A program made the position numbers and the translations under genes. The notes beneath the pieces are model-generated. The model was not told the DNA's origin. It did no database searches and saw only the letters and a program-made list of their open reading frames with translations. A stretch of 64,000 nt of DNA from Bacterioplanes sanyensis (GTDB taxonomy: Bacteria; Pseudomonadota; Gammaproteobacteria; Pseudomonadales; Oceanobacteraceae): the NCBI RefSeq assembly GCF_014652515.1, contig NZ_BMYY01000014.1:20646-84645 (forward strand). Reading direction: 5' to 3'. Shown in pieces: positions 8,689-22,423 of the stretch. The first letter of the stretch is position 1. Each line of letters opens with the position of its first letter.

Positions 8689-9117
8689 TTAACGCTTGCC
8701 CAGTTTTTCGCGGATCTGCTGAATGGTGCGCAGTTGCGCCGCCGCTTCGGCCAGCTGGGTCAATGCACGCGAATAATCGAAATCCGCGCCCTGATTGGCC
8801 AGTGCCTGTTCGGCGTGCTTCTTCGCTTCCAGAGCCGCTGCTTCATCCAGGTTGTCTGCCCGTACCGCCGTATCAGCCAATACCGTGACGATATGTGGCT
8901 GAACTTCTAGGTAGCCACCGGAGAGATATACGATCTCTTCTGTGCCACCTTGCTTGATGATACGGATCGGACCTGGGTTCAGCGGTGTCAGCAGGGGAGC
9001 ATGACCAGGCTCAATGCCCAGCTCGCCCATCTCACCTGTGGCAACCACACGCTCAACCAAGCCTGCAAACAGGCTTTCTTCCGCGCTGACAATATCGCAG
9101 TGGACTGTCATTGCCAT
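8689..9117 (-). CDS. atpC: ATP synthase F1 subunit epsilon
   Basis: 142 residues. The N-terminal beta-sandwich begins [19 protein letters not shown] and contains [14 protein letters not shown], typical of epsilon; the C-terminal half holds the two helices that can lock the rotor. It sits in the central stalk against gamma and the c ring. It is the last gene of the nine-gene operon, 53 bp after atpD, and is followed directly by a terminator. Confidence 0.97.
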   Translation of the reverse strand: MAMTVHCDIVSAEESLFAGLVERVVATGEMGELGIEPGHAPLLTPLNPGPIRIIKQGGTEEIVYLSGGYLEVQPHIVTVLADTAVRADNLDEAAALEAKKHAEQALANQGADFDYSRALTQLAEAAAQLRTIQQIREKLGKR

Positions 9118-9170
9118 AGTCGTTTCCTCTGTTGCGGTGCGGCCAGCACATTCGTACTGGCCTCAACCAG

Positions 9171-10577
<1,407 letters not shown>

Positions 10578-10603
10578 TTAACCTAAATACTTTGCTGCCG
10601 GGC

Positions 10604-11464
10604 TTATACCGCCGCGGCACCGCCAACGATTTCAGAAATTTCCTGAGTAATAGCTGCCTGACGTGCTTTGTTGTACAGCAAATTCAACTCGTCAATCATG
10701 CCGCCCGCGTTATCGGTGGCGTTTTTCATCGCCAGCATACGTGCGGCCTGTTCACAGGCATTGTTTTCTACGACACCTTGGTACACCTGTGACTCGATGT
10801 AGCGCAACAACAGGCCATCAATGATGGAAGCTGCGTCAGGCTCGTACAGATAATCCCAGGAGTGCTTTCTGTTATCGCTTTCGTCTGCCTCTAGCGGCAG
10901 CAGTTGTACGGTTTGTGGTTGCTGCGTCATGGTGTTGACGAAGTGATTGTGCATGATGAATAGGCGATCAATTTTGCCCTCGTCATACGCATCCAGCATC
11001 ACTTTGACCGAGCCAATCAGGCTGGCCAGTTCCGGCGCGTCACCCAGGTGGTTGGCCGACGCCAGCACATCACCGCCAAAGTTGGAGAAAAACAGGTTGG
11101 CTTTCGAGCCAACAGCGCAATAGCTCACATCTACGCCTTTGTCTTTCCACTCTTTGCTTTGCTGTACTAAGCGCTTGAACAAGTTGTTGTTCAGACCACC
11201 ACAGAGGCCACGGTCGGAAGAAACCACGATAAAACCAACGCGCTTAATATCGCGCTCTTCCAGATATCGGTGACGATACTCGCTGTTGGCATTGGCAAGG
11301 TGACCAGCCACTTGGCGGATTTTATCCGCATAGGGCCGGCTCTCTTGCATGCGCAGCTGAGCGCGACGCATTTTACTTACCGCGACTTTTTCCATCGCTG
11401 AAGTAATTTTTTGCGTGCTTTTTACGCTCGATATCTGCTCTTTAATCTCTTTTCCGACTGCCAT
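10604..11464 (-). CDS. atpG: ATP synthase F1 subunit gamma
   Basis: 286 residues. The N-terminal helix has [20 protein letters not shown] and the C-terminal helix has [17 protein letters not shown]; together these form the coiled-coil rotor shaft inside the alpha3beta3 ring. The middle carries [10 protein letters not shown], a gamma signature. It lies 65 bp after atpA. Confidence 0.97.
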   Translation of the reverse strand: MAVGKEIKEQISSVKSTQKITSAMEKVAVSKMRRAQLRMQESRPYADKIRQVAGHLANANSEYRHRYLEERDIKRVGFIVVSSDRGLCGGLNNNLFKRLVQQSKEWKDKGVDVSYCAVGSKANLFFSNFGGDVLASANHLGDAPELASLIGSVKVMLDAYDEGKIDRLFIMHNHFVNTMTQQPQTVQLLPLEADESDNRKHSWDYLYEPDAASIIDGLLLRYIESQVYQGVVENNACEQAARMLAMKNATDNAGGMIDELNLLYNKARQAAITQEISEIVGGAAAV

Positions 11465-11529
11465 AATTAAGCTGCCTTCAGTTGAGTTAAGCCAGCTGGC
11501 GACTCCTTACAGAGACGCCAGCGCCGGAC

Positions 11530-13068
11530 TTACCAAGCCTGAGTGCTTTTGAACTTCTCAATACACTCTTTCAGGCCAGCGGCAATATCATCATTGAAGT
11601 CGCCTTTCTCGTTGATCTTCGCCATCAAATCAGCGTATTCGCTGTTGGCGTAAGCGAGCAGAGCAGCCTCGAATGCTTGAATTTTGTCCACTTCAACGTC
11701 GCTCAGGAAGCCTTCGTTGGCAGCATAAATCGACAGACCCATTTCGGCCGTCGACATCGGTGCGTATTGACCTTGCTTCATCAGCTCAGTCACTGCGCGG
11801 CCGTGTTCCAGCTGCTGACGAGTGGCGTCATCTAGGTCAGAGGCAAACTGAGCGAACGCCGCCAGTTCACGGTACTGAGCCAGAGCCAGACGAATACCAC
11901 CGCCCAGCTTTTTGATGATCTTAGTTTGCGCTGCACCACCCACACGAGAAACCGAGATACCGGCGTTCATCGCCGGACGAATACCGGAGTTGAACAGGTT
12001 GGTTTCCAAGAAGATCTGACCGTCGGTGATCGAGATCACGTTGGTCGGTACGAACGCAGACACGTCACCGCCTTGGGTTTCAATGATCGGCAGTGCCGTC
12101 AGTGAGCCGGTTTTGCCTTCCACACCGCTAACTTGCTTAACGTAGTCTGGGTTCACGCGGCAAGCGCGCTCCAGCAGACGTGAGTGCAAGTAGAAAACGT
12201 CACCTGGGTATGCTTCACGGCCTGGAGGACGCTTCAACAGCAGTGAGATTTGACGGTAAGCCCAAGCTTGCTTGGTCAAGTCGTCATACACAATCAGTGC
12301 GTCTTCGCCACGGTCAAGGAAGTATTCACCCATCGCACAGCCACCGTAAGGGGCCAGGAACTGCATTGCTGCAGGATCCGCTGCACCCGCGGCAACGATA
12401 ATGGTGTGTTCCAGAGCACCGTGCTCTTCCAGCTTGCGTACTACGTTAGCAATCGAAGATTGCTTCTGGCCGATGGCCACGTAGATACACTTAACGCCAG
12501 TGCCTTTCTGGTTGATGATGGCGTCAATGGCCATCGCCGACTTACCGGTCTGACGGTCACCAATGATCAGCTCACGCTGACCACGACCGATCGGCACCAT
12601 GGAGTCAACGGCCTTGTAGCCCGTCTGCAATGGCTGATCAACGCCTTGACGAGCAATAACGCCCGGCGCAACACGCTCAACAGGCGCTGAGGTGTTGGTT
12701 TCAATCGGGCCTTTGCCATCAATCGGGTTACCCAGCGCATCAACAACGCGCCCCAACAAGGCTTCGCCCGTGGGTACTTCCAGAATGCGGCCAGTACATT
12801 TGGCGGTTTGACCTTCGGCTAGATCTTTGTAGTCCCCCAGAATAACTGCGCCAACAGAGTCGCGCTCCAGGTTCATGGCCAAGCCGAATACGCCGCCTTC
12901 AAATTCAATCATCTCACCGTACATCGCGTCAGCGAGACCGTGGATGCGAACGATACCGTCGGATACAGATACGACGGTGCCCTCGTTCTGGGCTTGTGAA
13001 GTCACATCGAGACTTTCGATGCGTTTTTTGATGACTTCACTGATCTCAGATGGATTCAGTTGCTGCAT
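11530..13068 (-). CDS. atpA: ATP synthase F1 subunit alpha
   Basis: 512 residues. The P-loop GDRQTGKS at about 169-176 and the region [23 protein letters not shown] are those of alpha subunits, which bind but do not turn over nucleotide. The N-terminus [18 protein letters not shown] contacts delta. It begins 15 bp after atpH. Confidence 0.98.
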   Translation of the reverse strand: MQQLNPSEISEVIKKRIESLDVTSQAQNEGTVVSVSDGIVRIHGLADAMYGEMIEFEGGVFGLAMNLERDSVGAVILGDYKDLAEGQTAKCTGRILEVPTGEALLGRVVDALGNPIDGKGPIETNTSAPVERVAPGVIARQGVDQPLQTGYKAVDSMVPIGRGQRELIIGDRQTGKSAMAIDAIINQKGTGVKCIYVAIGQKQSSIANVVRKLEEHGALEHTIIVAAGAADPAAMQFLAPYGGCAMGEYFLDRGEDALIVYDDLTKQAWAYRQISLLLKRPPGREAYPGDVFYLHSRLLERACRVNPDYVKQVSGVEGKTGSLTALPIIETQGGDVSAFVPTNVISITDGQIFLETNLFNSGIRPAMNAGISVSRVGGAAQTKIIKKLGGGIRLALAQYRELAAFAQFASDLDDATRQQLEHGRAVTELMKQGQYAPMSTAEMGLSIYAANEGFLSDVEVDKIQAFEAALLAYANSEYADLMAKINEKGDFNDDIAAGLKECIEKFKSTQAW

Positions 13069-13083
13069 GCATCGTCCCTCAAA

Positions 13084-13620
13084 CTAGGATTTCATCGCTT
13101 CGGCTAACTTCGACAGCTTGCCTGTAACGGAGCCGTCGATTACCAGATCGCCCGCACGGATAATGGCACCACCGATGAGTGACTCATCGACTTTGCTGGT
13201 CAGTCGTACATCGCACTGCAAACGCTTCTTCAGTGCTGTGACCAGTTTTTCGGCCTGTGCGTCGCTTAATTCCTGTGCCGAAGTCACGACCACATCTACA
13301 GTATTCTGCAGTTGCGCCTTGAGCTCCTCGTACAGAGCGGCGATTTCAGGTATCAGCGTCAAACGCTTATTTTCAGCCAGAGCGGCTACCAGATTTTTTG
13401 CGGCATCGCTGAGCGCATCGCCACACACGTCGATCAGGGTTTGGCCCTGTTGCGCAGTGGTCAGTGACGGGTGCGTTAACACGACGACCAAGTCGGCATC
13501 TTGCGCACAGGTAGCCAACAGCGACAGCTGTTGGCTCCATTGGTCCAGCGTATTGCCTTCCTGTGCCTGTGCAAACACTGCCTTGGCGTATGGCCGAGCG
13601 AGTGTTGTTATTTCAGCCAT
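13084..13620 (-). CDS. atpH: ATP synthase F1 subunit delta
   Basis: 178 residues. It starts MAEITTLARPYAKAVFAQA and ends with the LIGGAIIRAGDLVIDGSV segment that marks OSCP/delta. It joins the b-subunit stalk to the top of F1. It lies 11 bp after atpF. Confidence 0.96.
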   Translation of the reverse strand: MAEITTLARPYAKAVFAQAQEGNTLDQWSQQLSLLATCAQDADLVVVLTHPSLTTAQQGQTLIDVCGDALSDAAKNLVAALAENKRLTLIPEIAALYEELKAQLQNTVDVVVTSAQELSDAQAEKLVTALKKRLQCDVRLTSKVDESLIGGAIIRAGDLVIDGSVTGKLSKLAEAMKS

Positions 13621-13631
13621 GGCAACCTCGC

Positions 13632-14102
13632 TTACAGCTCATCGGCCAGCTGATCCAACAAGCGCTGATGCGCCGCTGTATCAACAGACTGACCGAGAAT
13701 TTTAGCGGCACCCACAGCGGCCAGTTCAGACACTTGCTTACGTAGGTCTTCACGGGCGCGGTTAATTTCGTGCTCGATGTCTGCTTGGGCGGCAGCGACC
13801 AAACGCTCGCCTTCCAGACGTGACTGTTCTTTTGCTTCGTCAATAATCTGGCTGGCACGCTTATTAGCCTGCTCGATGATTTCAGCAGCTTGGTGCTTAC
13901 TTTCACGCAGCTGCTCAGCCGCACGGGATTGAGCCAGCTCCAGATCGCGGGCAGCACGACTGGCCGCGTCCAGGCCCTCCGCAATTTTCGCCTGACGTTC
14001 TTGCATCGCACTGACCAGTGGCGGCCATACGTACTTCATGCAGAACCAGACGAACCCAGCGAAGGCAATCAATTGACCAAGCACGGTCAGATTCATATTC
14101 AC
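13632..14102 (-). CDS. atpF: ATP synthase Fo subunit b
   Basis: 156 residues. One N-terminal TM helix ([19 protein letters not shown], about 10-28) is followed by a long charged helix rich in Ala, Glu, Gln and Arg that forms the peripheral stalk dimer. Length and start match the family. It lies between atpE and atpH. Confidence 0.96.
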   Translation of the reverse strand: MNMNLTVLGQLIAFAGFVWFCMKYVWPPLVSAMQERQAKIAEGLDAASRAARDLELAQSRAAEQLRESKHQAAEIIEQANKRASQIIDEAKEQSRLEGERLVAAAQADIEHEINRAREDLRKQVSELAAVGAAKILGQSVDTAAHQRLLDQLADEL

Positions 14103-14167
14103 AGTGATTCACCTCTTGCCATGGTTAAAGTAGGTAGAAAGCGACCCCTTAGGGGCGCGCCTACTTA

Positions 14168-14434
<267 letters not shown>

Positions 14435-14465
14435 TTAAGGTTTAAAGCAGTCTGTTAATACCGTA

Positions 14466-15335
<870 letters not shown>

Positions 15336-15355
15336 TCACTCTCGATTCCAAAGGT

Positions 15356-15724
15356 TTAAAAATTTCTCAAGCCGGCTGAGGTCAAATGCCCCAGCTGCAC
15401 TGTCATAAAGCCTACAAACAGTGCCGGATAATTCAGTGGCTCAACGTGAACAAAAATGACGGCAAAACCACCAGCCGTCAGCATGAACTTCCATGCTTCC
15501 CCGCGGTACAGAGACTGCACCATCAGGGGCGTCGAGCGGGCACCGGTGTAGCGGGAAGCACGCCAGATAAGGTAGGCATTGGGCAAGGCGCAGGTTAGCC
15601 CTCCCAGCAATGCCGATCTGGCGGCTACATCGCTATGCAGCCAGGCCAACAGCGCAACAAATACGGTCAAAGCCAGCTGCATCAAGATGATTTTGTAAGC
15701 CGGCGGGCGCGGTATGGATGACAC
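15356..15724 (-). CDS. atpI: ATP synthase I-type protein
   Basis: 122 residues and four predicted TM helices. This is the usual first gene of proteobacterial atp operons; AtpI is thought to help c-ring assembly or ion supply and is not part of the final enzyme. The 190-bp gap before it (15725-15915) should hold the operon promoter; I see no strong consensus site there. Confidence 0.88.
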   Translation of the reverse strand: MSSIPRPPAYKIILMQLALTVFVALLAWLHSDVAARSALLGGLTCALPNAYLIWRASRYTGARSTPLMVQSLYRGEAWKFMLTAGGFAVIFVHVEPLNYPALFVGFMTVQLGHLTSAGLRNF

Positions 15725-15915
15725 TCACAGCACCCCAATCTGATTAATTCGTGCGCAGCCCTAATTTGAGGGCGCGGTGATTATATGGGCTGTACAAACG
15801 GGCTTCAACAGAAACTGGGGGTAGCGACTAAGTATTTGGTCGCAGGGGAACAATAGGTAAACACAGCAAGGTGCGTTCGCTACTGAGCAACAATCGCACC
15901 AAGTTTGGGCAGGTA

Positions 15916-16830
15916 TTATTGGATATGGCTCAAAATGCCCTCCAGCTCATCCAAGCTGGTGTAGTTGATCACCAACTTGCCCTTGCCTTTGTTGCCGTGC
16001 TGGATAGCAACATTGGCCCCCAGGCGATCGCCCAGCACTTGCTCTAGGCGCTTGATGTCAGGGTCTGGCGCGGGTTTGCTCGGTTTTTCGGCTGGGCCCT
16101 GTTGCAGCTGACGTACTAGGGCTTCGGTCTGGCGCACGTTTAGAGCTTTGGCGACGACGTGCGCTGCCGCCTCGCTTTGTTGACCGCCTTCAAGAGCCAG
16201 CAAGGCACGGGCATGGCCCATATCGATATCGCCGTGTTCCAGCAGCCGTTTCACGTCGTCATTCAGATTGGTTAGACGCAGCAGATTAGCCACAGTGGCA
16301 CGGTTTTTACCCACGGCTTCGGCCACCTCCAACTGGGTCAGCTCAAACTCCTGCTGTAAGCGCTGCAGAGCCTTGGCCTCTTCCATCGGATTAAGATCTT
16401 CGCGCTGAATGTTTTCGATCAGCGCCATGGCGATGGCGGCTTCATCTGTTACCGTGCGAATCAGTGCCGGGATGGTATCTAGGCCTGCCATTTGACAGGC
16501 TCGCCAGCGGCGTTCGCCAGCAATCAGTTCAAACCGCTGCTTGCCCGGCAGGGGCCTAACCACGACCGGCTGCATTAAACCTTGGGCTTTAATCGAAGCA
16601 GCCAGTTCTTCTAGCGCTTCTGGCTGGATATCGCGGCGTGGCTGGTATTGGCCGGGCTGCAGCCACTCCACCGGTAGGCGACGCAAGGTACCGTCGACAG
16701 GGGTTTCACTGTCTTCCAATGTTGGCGCTGCGGCCACTTGCTCGGCGCTAATGCTGGTCTCGGTCGCTGCCTTAGAGCCTGCCATCAGGGCATCCAAGCC
16801 GCGGCCTAAGCCTCGTTTTTTCTTTACCAT
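15916..16830 (-). CDS. parB: Chromosome partitioning protein ParB (parS-binding CTP switch)
   Basis: 304 residues. The start MVKKKRGLGRGLDALM is typical of chromosomal ParB. The CTP-binding motif GERRWRA is present within the N-terminal ParB/Srx domain, then the helix-turn-helix for parS (EVAEAVGKNRATVANLLRL), and a C-terminal dimerisation domain. It starts 34 bp after parA. No perfect parS site (TGTTTCACGTGAAACA) was seen in the window. Confidence 0.96.
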   Translation of the reverse strand: MVKKKRGLGRGLDALMAGSKAATETSISAEQVAAAPTLEDSETPVDGTLRRLPVEWLQPGQYQPRRDIQPEALEELAASIKAQGLMQPVVVRPLPGKQRFELIAGERRWRACQMAGLDTIPALIRTVTDEAAIAMALIENIQREDLNPMEEAKALQRLQQEFELTQLEVAEAVGKNRATVANLLRLTNLNDDVKRLLEHGDIDMGHARALLALEGGQQSEAAAHVVAKALNVRQTEALVRQLQQGPAEKPSKPAPDPDIKRLEQVLGDRLGANVAIQHGNKGKGKLVINYTSLDELEGILSHIQ

Positions 16831-16864
16831 GAGTGCTCAGAAATCTCGTTATCGCCTGGGTTGC

Positions 16865-17682
<818 letters not shown>

Positions 17683-17686
<4 letters not shown>

Positions 17687-18324
17687 GCGCTCACCTGCGT
17701 CGGCCGCAATTGCAGCAAATGACGCTCGGCGTCGACACCCGGAATCTGCACGGCATGGGATTCGACCACTTCGAAGCGATTTTCCAGCTCGGTGATTTCC
17801 TGATCTGGATATTGCCCTTTCATGGCCAGGAAGCAACCCTCAGGCGCGCATAAATGCTGACACCAGTGCGTCATATCATACAAAGAGGCAAACGCTCGGC
17901 TAACGATCATATCGAACGGCTGCGCTGGTTTATAGGCTTCAACGCGATCGTTAACAATGCTGACGCGATCCAGCTTAAGGCTTGTTTTCGCTTGGAATAG
18001 AAAGCGGGTTTTCTTGCCATTGCTATCGAGCAGGGTGAAGTCTTTGTGCGGATTCATGATCGCCAGCATAATGCCCGGCAGCCCAGGGCCGGTCCCCACA
18101 TCAATGATGCGCTGTGCCTCTCCTAAATGATTGTGCACCGCTAGGCTGTCTAACAAATGCAGCGCCACCATATCGGCCGGTTCACGAATGGCCGTCAAAT
18201 TGTAGGCTTTGTTCCATTTAAGCAATAGCTGCAAGTAATCCATCAGCTGTTGTTGCTGTGCTGCTGTCAGCTCTATGCCCAACGCTTGGGCACCACTGGT
18301 TAGTTGGCGGGTTAAGGCGTCCAT
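17683..18324 (-). CDS. rsmG: 16S rRNA (guanine527-N7)-methyltransferase RsmG (GidB)
   Basis: 213 residues from the ATG at 18324 (a TTG precedes it). The SAM-binding motif IDVGTGPGLPGIMLA and the following DSNGKKTRFL are diagnostic. It methylates G527 of 16S rRNA using SAM. It is the first gene of rsmG-parA-parB on the minus strand. mnmG, its usual upstream neighbour in this order, is absent; a divergent MFS gene lies there instead. Confidence 0.95.
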
Positions 18325-18483
18325 CAACTCGGATTCCGCTGGTGAAAAGCGGCAATACTAACACACTGCCGCCAGCGGCAACCTGTGGCATGGCTCTCAT
18401 CCTGCATTCATCAAAACTATCAATAGCATAACCAAAGCCGCATAGGCGACTCTGCCTAGGCTGAGTATGCTGACGTTTTACCA

Positions 18484-19656
18484 GTGTCAGAGCCTATTAT
18501 GTCGCCGTCCTCCAACTCCAGCTGGGGTCCCATTCTTGCCGCCGCCGTGTCGCTGGTGCTCGTACACGGCATGGGCCGCTTTGTTTATACCCCCTTGCTA
18601 CCCTTGCTAGTTGAGGATGGCCTCATCACGCTTGGCCAAGCCGCTAGCTTGGCGAGCTGGAATTACGTCGGCTATCTCGCTGGCGCTATGTTGGCGCTGT
18701 GGTTGTTTCAGCGGCGCATGAGTCACAGAGGCTTGCTGATGTCGATTATCGCCAGCGCTGGCATCACCCTGCTGCAAACTCAGACGGAGCATTACGAGAC
18801 CCTCCTCTGGCTGCGACTGCTCAACGGCATCAGTAATGGCGTGGTTTTTGTGCTGGCACCGGCACAGGTGCTGGAGTGGCTAGTACGCCACAACAAAGGC
18901 CATTTAAGCGGCTTAATGTATTTAGGCGTGGGCGTCGGTCTGTTGAGTAGTAGTGCCTTGGTGGATGCCACCCCCATGCTCAGCGGAGCCGATCGCTGGT
19001 GGCCAGCCGCCTTGGTGGCGATTCCTTTGGCGGCCTGGAGTGGCTGGTATCTGTATCGTTTACCCGCCGCACATCCTGCCAGTGAGCAACAGCAACGCCC
19101 AGCACTGCTGGATCGCGCCAGCCTACCCTTATTTGCCGCCTACGCTGGTGCCGGCTTGGGCTACATACTGCCAATGACCTTTTTACCGGCGGTATCGCAG
19201 CAGTGGCAGTTGAGCATTCAGCCCAGCGCTTGGCTGGTAGTGGCATTGGCCTCATTGCCATCAACTTGGCTATGGAATCACCTCGGTGCGCGCCTAGGCG
19301 ATAAACCAGCCTTACTAGCCAACTACGCCCTGCAAGCGGCAGGTGTGGCGGCCTTATTGTGGTTCGATCACAGCTTGACCGGCTTGTGGCTGTGCGCCGC
19401 ATTAGTGGGTGGGACTTTTTTAGGCTCAGTGTTATTAACTCAGCGCCTGGCTCGCCAGCTACATCCGCATCAAGGGCCGCGTTTGAGTGCCGCATTAATT
19501 GCCCTCTACGGCTTCACTCAGCTACTTGGCCCCTGGCTAGCACGCCTGGGGCTAGAACATGGCATGGAGCTTTCATCGACCTTTATTGTTGGGCTAGCGG
19601 CCTTAGTGTGGGCTTGGCTATTAATGTGGTGGGTACCGGCAGATGCCAGGAGCTAG
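18484..19656 (+). CDS. MFS transporter, YbfB/YjiJ-like
   Basis: 390 residues with about 12 TM helices. The first helix contains LVLVHGMGRFVYTPLLPLL, resembling the GxGRFxYTPLLP signature of the YbfB/YjiJ family. The start is a GTG at 18484; an ATG at 18499 is also possible. Substrate unknown. It is divergent from rsmG. Confidence 0.8.
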   Translation: MSEPIMSPSSNSSWGPILAAAVSLVLVHGMGRFVYTPLLPLLVEDGLITLGQAASLASWNYVGYLAGAMLALWLFQRRMSHRGLLMSIIASAGITLLQTQTEHYETLLWLRLLNGISNGVVFVLAPAQVLEWLVRHNKGHLSGLMYLGVGVGLLSSSALVDATPMLSGADRWWPAALVAIPLAAWSGWYLYRLPAAHPASEQQQRPALLDRASLPLFAAYAGAGLGYILPMTFLPAVSQQWQLSIQPSAWLVVALASLPSTWLWNHLGARLGDKPALLANYALQAAGVAALLWFDHSLTGLWLCAALVGGTFLGSVLLTQRLARQLHPHQGPRLSAALIALYGFTQLLGPWLARLGLEHGMELSSTFIVGLAALVWAWLLMWWVPADARS

Positions 19657-19684
19657 GGCTATCGCGTTATAAAAATGGAAGCTG

Positions 19685-19754
19685 ACGGCATGAATACGGT
19701 CATCTCACAGCCGCCTTACCTACCGGCTTAGAGCAACAGCCTGGTTCATGCCGT
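19685..19754. repeat. Long-spaced inverted repeat with inner hairpin before the symporter pair
   Basis: ACGGCATGAA (19685-19694) and TTCATGCCGT (19745-19754) are perfect 10-bp arms. Between them AGCCG and CGGCT form a smaller stem. It lies between the MFS stop and the symporter start, so it could be a terminator-like structure or part of a leader. Confidence 0.4.
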
Positions 19755-19822
19755 GAGGTCAATGCAGCCGTCACCGCACTCAGGTAAAGTGCGCGGCTTT
19801 TCTGTATCGGGTTCTTTCGCTT

Positions 19823-21127
19823 ATGCCTGCGCCTCATCCGCTGTCTCAATGGGCTGAAACCAGCCTGCAACCCCTGATTAAACTGATTCGCTACCAGCTA
19901 TGGGCACAGATACTTCTGGCTCTGGCGCTGGGATTGGTCGTGGGCACTTGGCTGTCACCGGAAGGCGGCCGGGCTGTCAGCCCAGAGCTGGCTTACAGTT
20001 TGGCGGAATGGATCAAGCTGCCCGGCACGCTGTTTTTGAACCTGATCCAAATGGTGGTGATCCCCCTTGTCATCAGCTCGATTGTGCTCGGTGTGAGCAG
20101 CGGCAGTGAAGGTGACGCCCTGCAACGCTTAGGCATTCGCATTGCCCCCTATTTTGTCTTAACCACAACAGTGGCAGTCACCATCGGCATCAGCCTGGCG
20201 CTGTTGATTCAGCCGGGCAATTACGTCGACGTCGACGCTTTGATGTCCAGCACACCTGTCGCTGCAAACACGGATACCGCTGTTAGTGCGCGTGCCTCGC
20301 TGCCGCAGCATATATCGAATCTGATCCCCACCAATGTCACTCGCGCCATCAGTGAGCAGAGCATGCTGCAGCTGGTGATTTTTTCGATTTTTGTCGGCCT
20401 AGCCTTGGCCAGCATTCCACGCAAGCGCATCGCCGCGTTACGCGATGTAGTGGAAGGCGTGCAGGAAGTGTCGATGAAGGTGGTGAGCTGGGCCATGCTG
20501 CTGGCACCCTATGCGGTGTTTGGCCTGATTGCTGACATTGCCATTCGTGTTGGCTTGGATGTACTTCTCGGCATGTCGGCCTACGTCGGCACAGTCATTT
20601 TGGGCCTGTTTAGTTTGTACTTGAGCTACTTGCTGATCATTAAAGTGCTGGCGCAGCGTTCGGTCATCCAGTTTGCTAAAGCCATTCGCCCGGCGCAGTT
20701 GCTGGCGTTTTCTACCTCCAGCTCGGCGGCGGTGATGCCATTGTCATTGCAAACGGCGCAGCAAGATCTGCAAATAGACGAAAGCACCGCGCGTTTTGTT
20801 ATCCCCTTGGGCGCCACTATTAATATGGACGGCACAGCGCTATATCAGGTCATTGCCGCCGTATTTCTGGCTCAGGTGTTTGGCGTGGAGATGGAGCTGC
20901 ATCAAATCATTTTGCTGGCGGTGACCACGGTTGGCGCTTCCATTGGCTCACCATCGACGCCCGGCGTGGGTATCGTTATTCTGGCGACAGTATTGACCAG
21001 TGTCGGTATTCCCGCTGAGGGCATCGCGCTGATTTTAGGAGTCGACCGCATCCTCGACATGTGTCGTACCGCGGTTAACGTCAGTGGCGATTTGGTCGCC
21101 TGCTGTGTCATGCAGCGCTGGGTCTAA
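19823..21127 (+). CDS. Dicarboxylate/amino acid:cation symporter (DAACS family), copy 1
   Basis: 434 residues with an elevator-type DAACS fold. Signature segments are the Ser-rich hairpin FSTSSSAAVMPLSL and PLGATINMDGTALYQ, which bind substrate and cation. It imports glutamate, aspartate or C4-dicarboxylates with Na+ or H+; exact specificity is not readable. A close paralogue starts 9 bp downstream. The ribosome binding site is weak. Confidence 0.88.
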   Translation: MPAPHPLSQWAETSLQPLIKLIRYQLWAQILLALALGLVVGTWLSPEGGRAVSPELAYSLAEWIKLPGTLFLNLIQMVVIPLVISSIVLGVSSGSEGDALQRLGIRIAPYFVLTTTVAVTIGISLALLIQPGNYVDVDALMSSTPVAANTDTAVSARASLPQHISNLIPTNVTRAISEQSMLQLVIFSIFVGLALASIPRKRIAALRDVVEGVQEVSMKVVSWAMLLAPYAVFGLIADIAIRVGLDVLLGMSAYVGTVILGLFSLYLSYLLIIKVLAQRSVIQFAKAIRPAQLLAFSTSSSAAVMPLSLQTAQQDLQIDESTARFVIPLGATINMDGTALYQVIAAVFLAQVFGVEMELHQIILLAVTTVGASIGSPSTPGVGIVILATVLTSVGIPAEGIALILGVDRILDMCRTAVNVSGDLVACCVMQRWV

Positions 21128-21136
21128 GGAGAATTC

Positions 21137-22423
21137 ATGCTGTCTGCGCGCCATTGGCTAACCAGCCTTAATGTTCAAATTTTGCTGGCCGCCGTGATCG
21201 GCCTGGCATTGGGTTATGGTCTGAACGGCCTAGCCGATGATTCAACGCTGAAAACAGAAGTCTTGTATTGGGCCAATATCGTCGGGCGATTTTTTATCGA
21301 CCTGCTGAAGATGATATTAATTCCGCTGATCTTCACCTCGATTGTGGTCGGCATTGCCAGTCTGCAAGCGCACCATCAAGCCGGCAAAGTGTGGCGCTAC
21401 GCGCTGTTCTTTTTTGCCTTGTCGATGCTGTGCGCCATGGTGCTGGCACTGGTAATGACGGCTTGGGTCAAACCGGGTGGCGATTTACAACTGACGATGT
21501 TTGCCGATGCCATGGCGCAGTTTGAAGCCAAGCAAATGAGTGGCGGCGAGTTTTTTGCGCAAATTCTGCACAGCCTGTTTTTAAACCCAGTCGCTGCTAT
21601 GGCCCAGGGCAAAATCTTGCCCGTGGTGGTGTTTGCTATTTTTCTTGGCATTGCCCTGGTGCAGCACAGCAAGCATAAACCCGACAGTCCGCGTACTTTA
21701 TTGTCGAGCCTGCAAGAACTGCTAGCGCTGCTGATGCTGATCGTTAACTGGATTATGCGCATAGCGCCGCTGGGCGTGTTGGCCTTGCTCACCAAGTTGA
21801 TGGCCACTCAAGATATGAATCTGCTGGCCACCATGGCCGAGTTTATTGTGCTGGTGTTTGCCATCACCATTATTCATGGCGTGGTCATATTGCCTGGCTT
21901 GATGTATTTGTTTACCGGTCGCAAGCCGCTGTGGTTCTGGCGCGCGACCCGACCAGCGCTGATCACTGCCTTTGCCACCAGCTCCAGTGCCGCCACCTTG
22001 CCGCTGAGTTTGCGCTGCGCCGAGCAAGGCTTAGGGGTCAATAAAGATGTTGCCGGTTTTGTATTGCCGGTCGGTGCCACCATGAATATGGATGGCACGG
22101 CGCTGTATGAAGCCGCCGCTGCTTTGTTTGTTGCCTACTTAGTAGGTGCAGATTTAACCATTGCCCAGCAAATTGTGGTGATGCTGACCGCCATGGTGGC
22201 CTCCATGGGCGCACCCGGCATTCCCAGCGCTGGCATGGTCACCATGATTATGGTGCTACAGGCCGTGGGGCTGCCTGCTGAGGCCATTGCGATTTTGCTG
22301 CCAATTGATCGCATTCTCGACACCATTCGCACCGCCGTGAATGTTCAGGGCGATTTAACTGCGGCAGTGGTGGTGGATCATCAGCTGAATAAAGGCAGCA
22401 TTCAACTTAGAAAGGGCCCCTAA
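21137..22423 (+). CDS. Dicarboxylate/amino acid:cation symporter (DAACS family), copy 2
   Basis: 428 residues. FATSSSAATLPLSLRCAEQ and PVGATMNMDGTALYEAA give the same family as the previous gene, but the sequences are clearly diverged, so this is an old duplication rather than a recent one. The start follows AAGGAGA by 7 nt. The stop overlaps the convergent response-regulator gene by 4 bp, so transcription of the two units may interfere. Confidence 0.88.
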   Translation: MLSARHWLTSLNVQILLAAVIGLALGYGLNGLADDSTLKTEVLYWANIVGRFFIDLLKMILIPLIFTSIVVGIASLQAHHQAGKVWRYALFFFALSMLCAMVLALVMTAWVKPGGDLQLTMFADAMAQFEAKQMSGGEFFAQILHSLFLNPVAAMAQGKILPVVVFAIFLGIALVQHSKHKPDSPRTLLSSLQELLALLMLIVNWIMRIAPLGVLALLTKLMATQDMNLLATMAEFIVLVFAITIIHGVVILPGLMYLFTGRKPLWFWRATRPALITAFATSSSAATLPLSLRCAEQGLGVNKDVAGFVLPVGATMNMDGTALYEAAAALFVAYLVGADLTIAQQIVVMLTAMVASMGAPGIPSAGMVTMIMVLQAVGLPAEAIAILLPIDRILDTIRTAVNVQGDLTAAVVVDHQLNKGSIQLRKGP

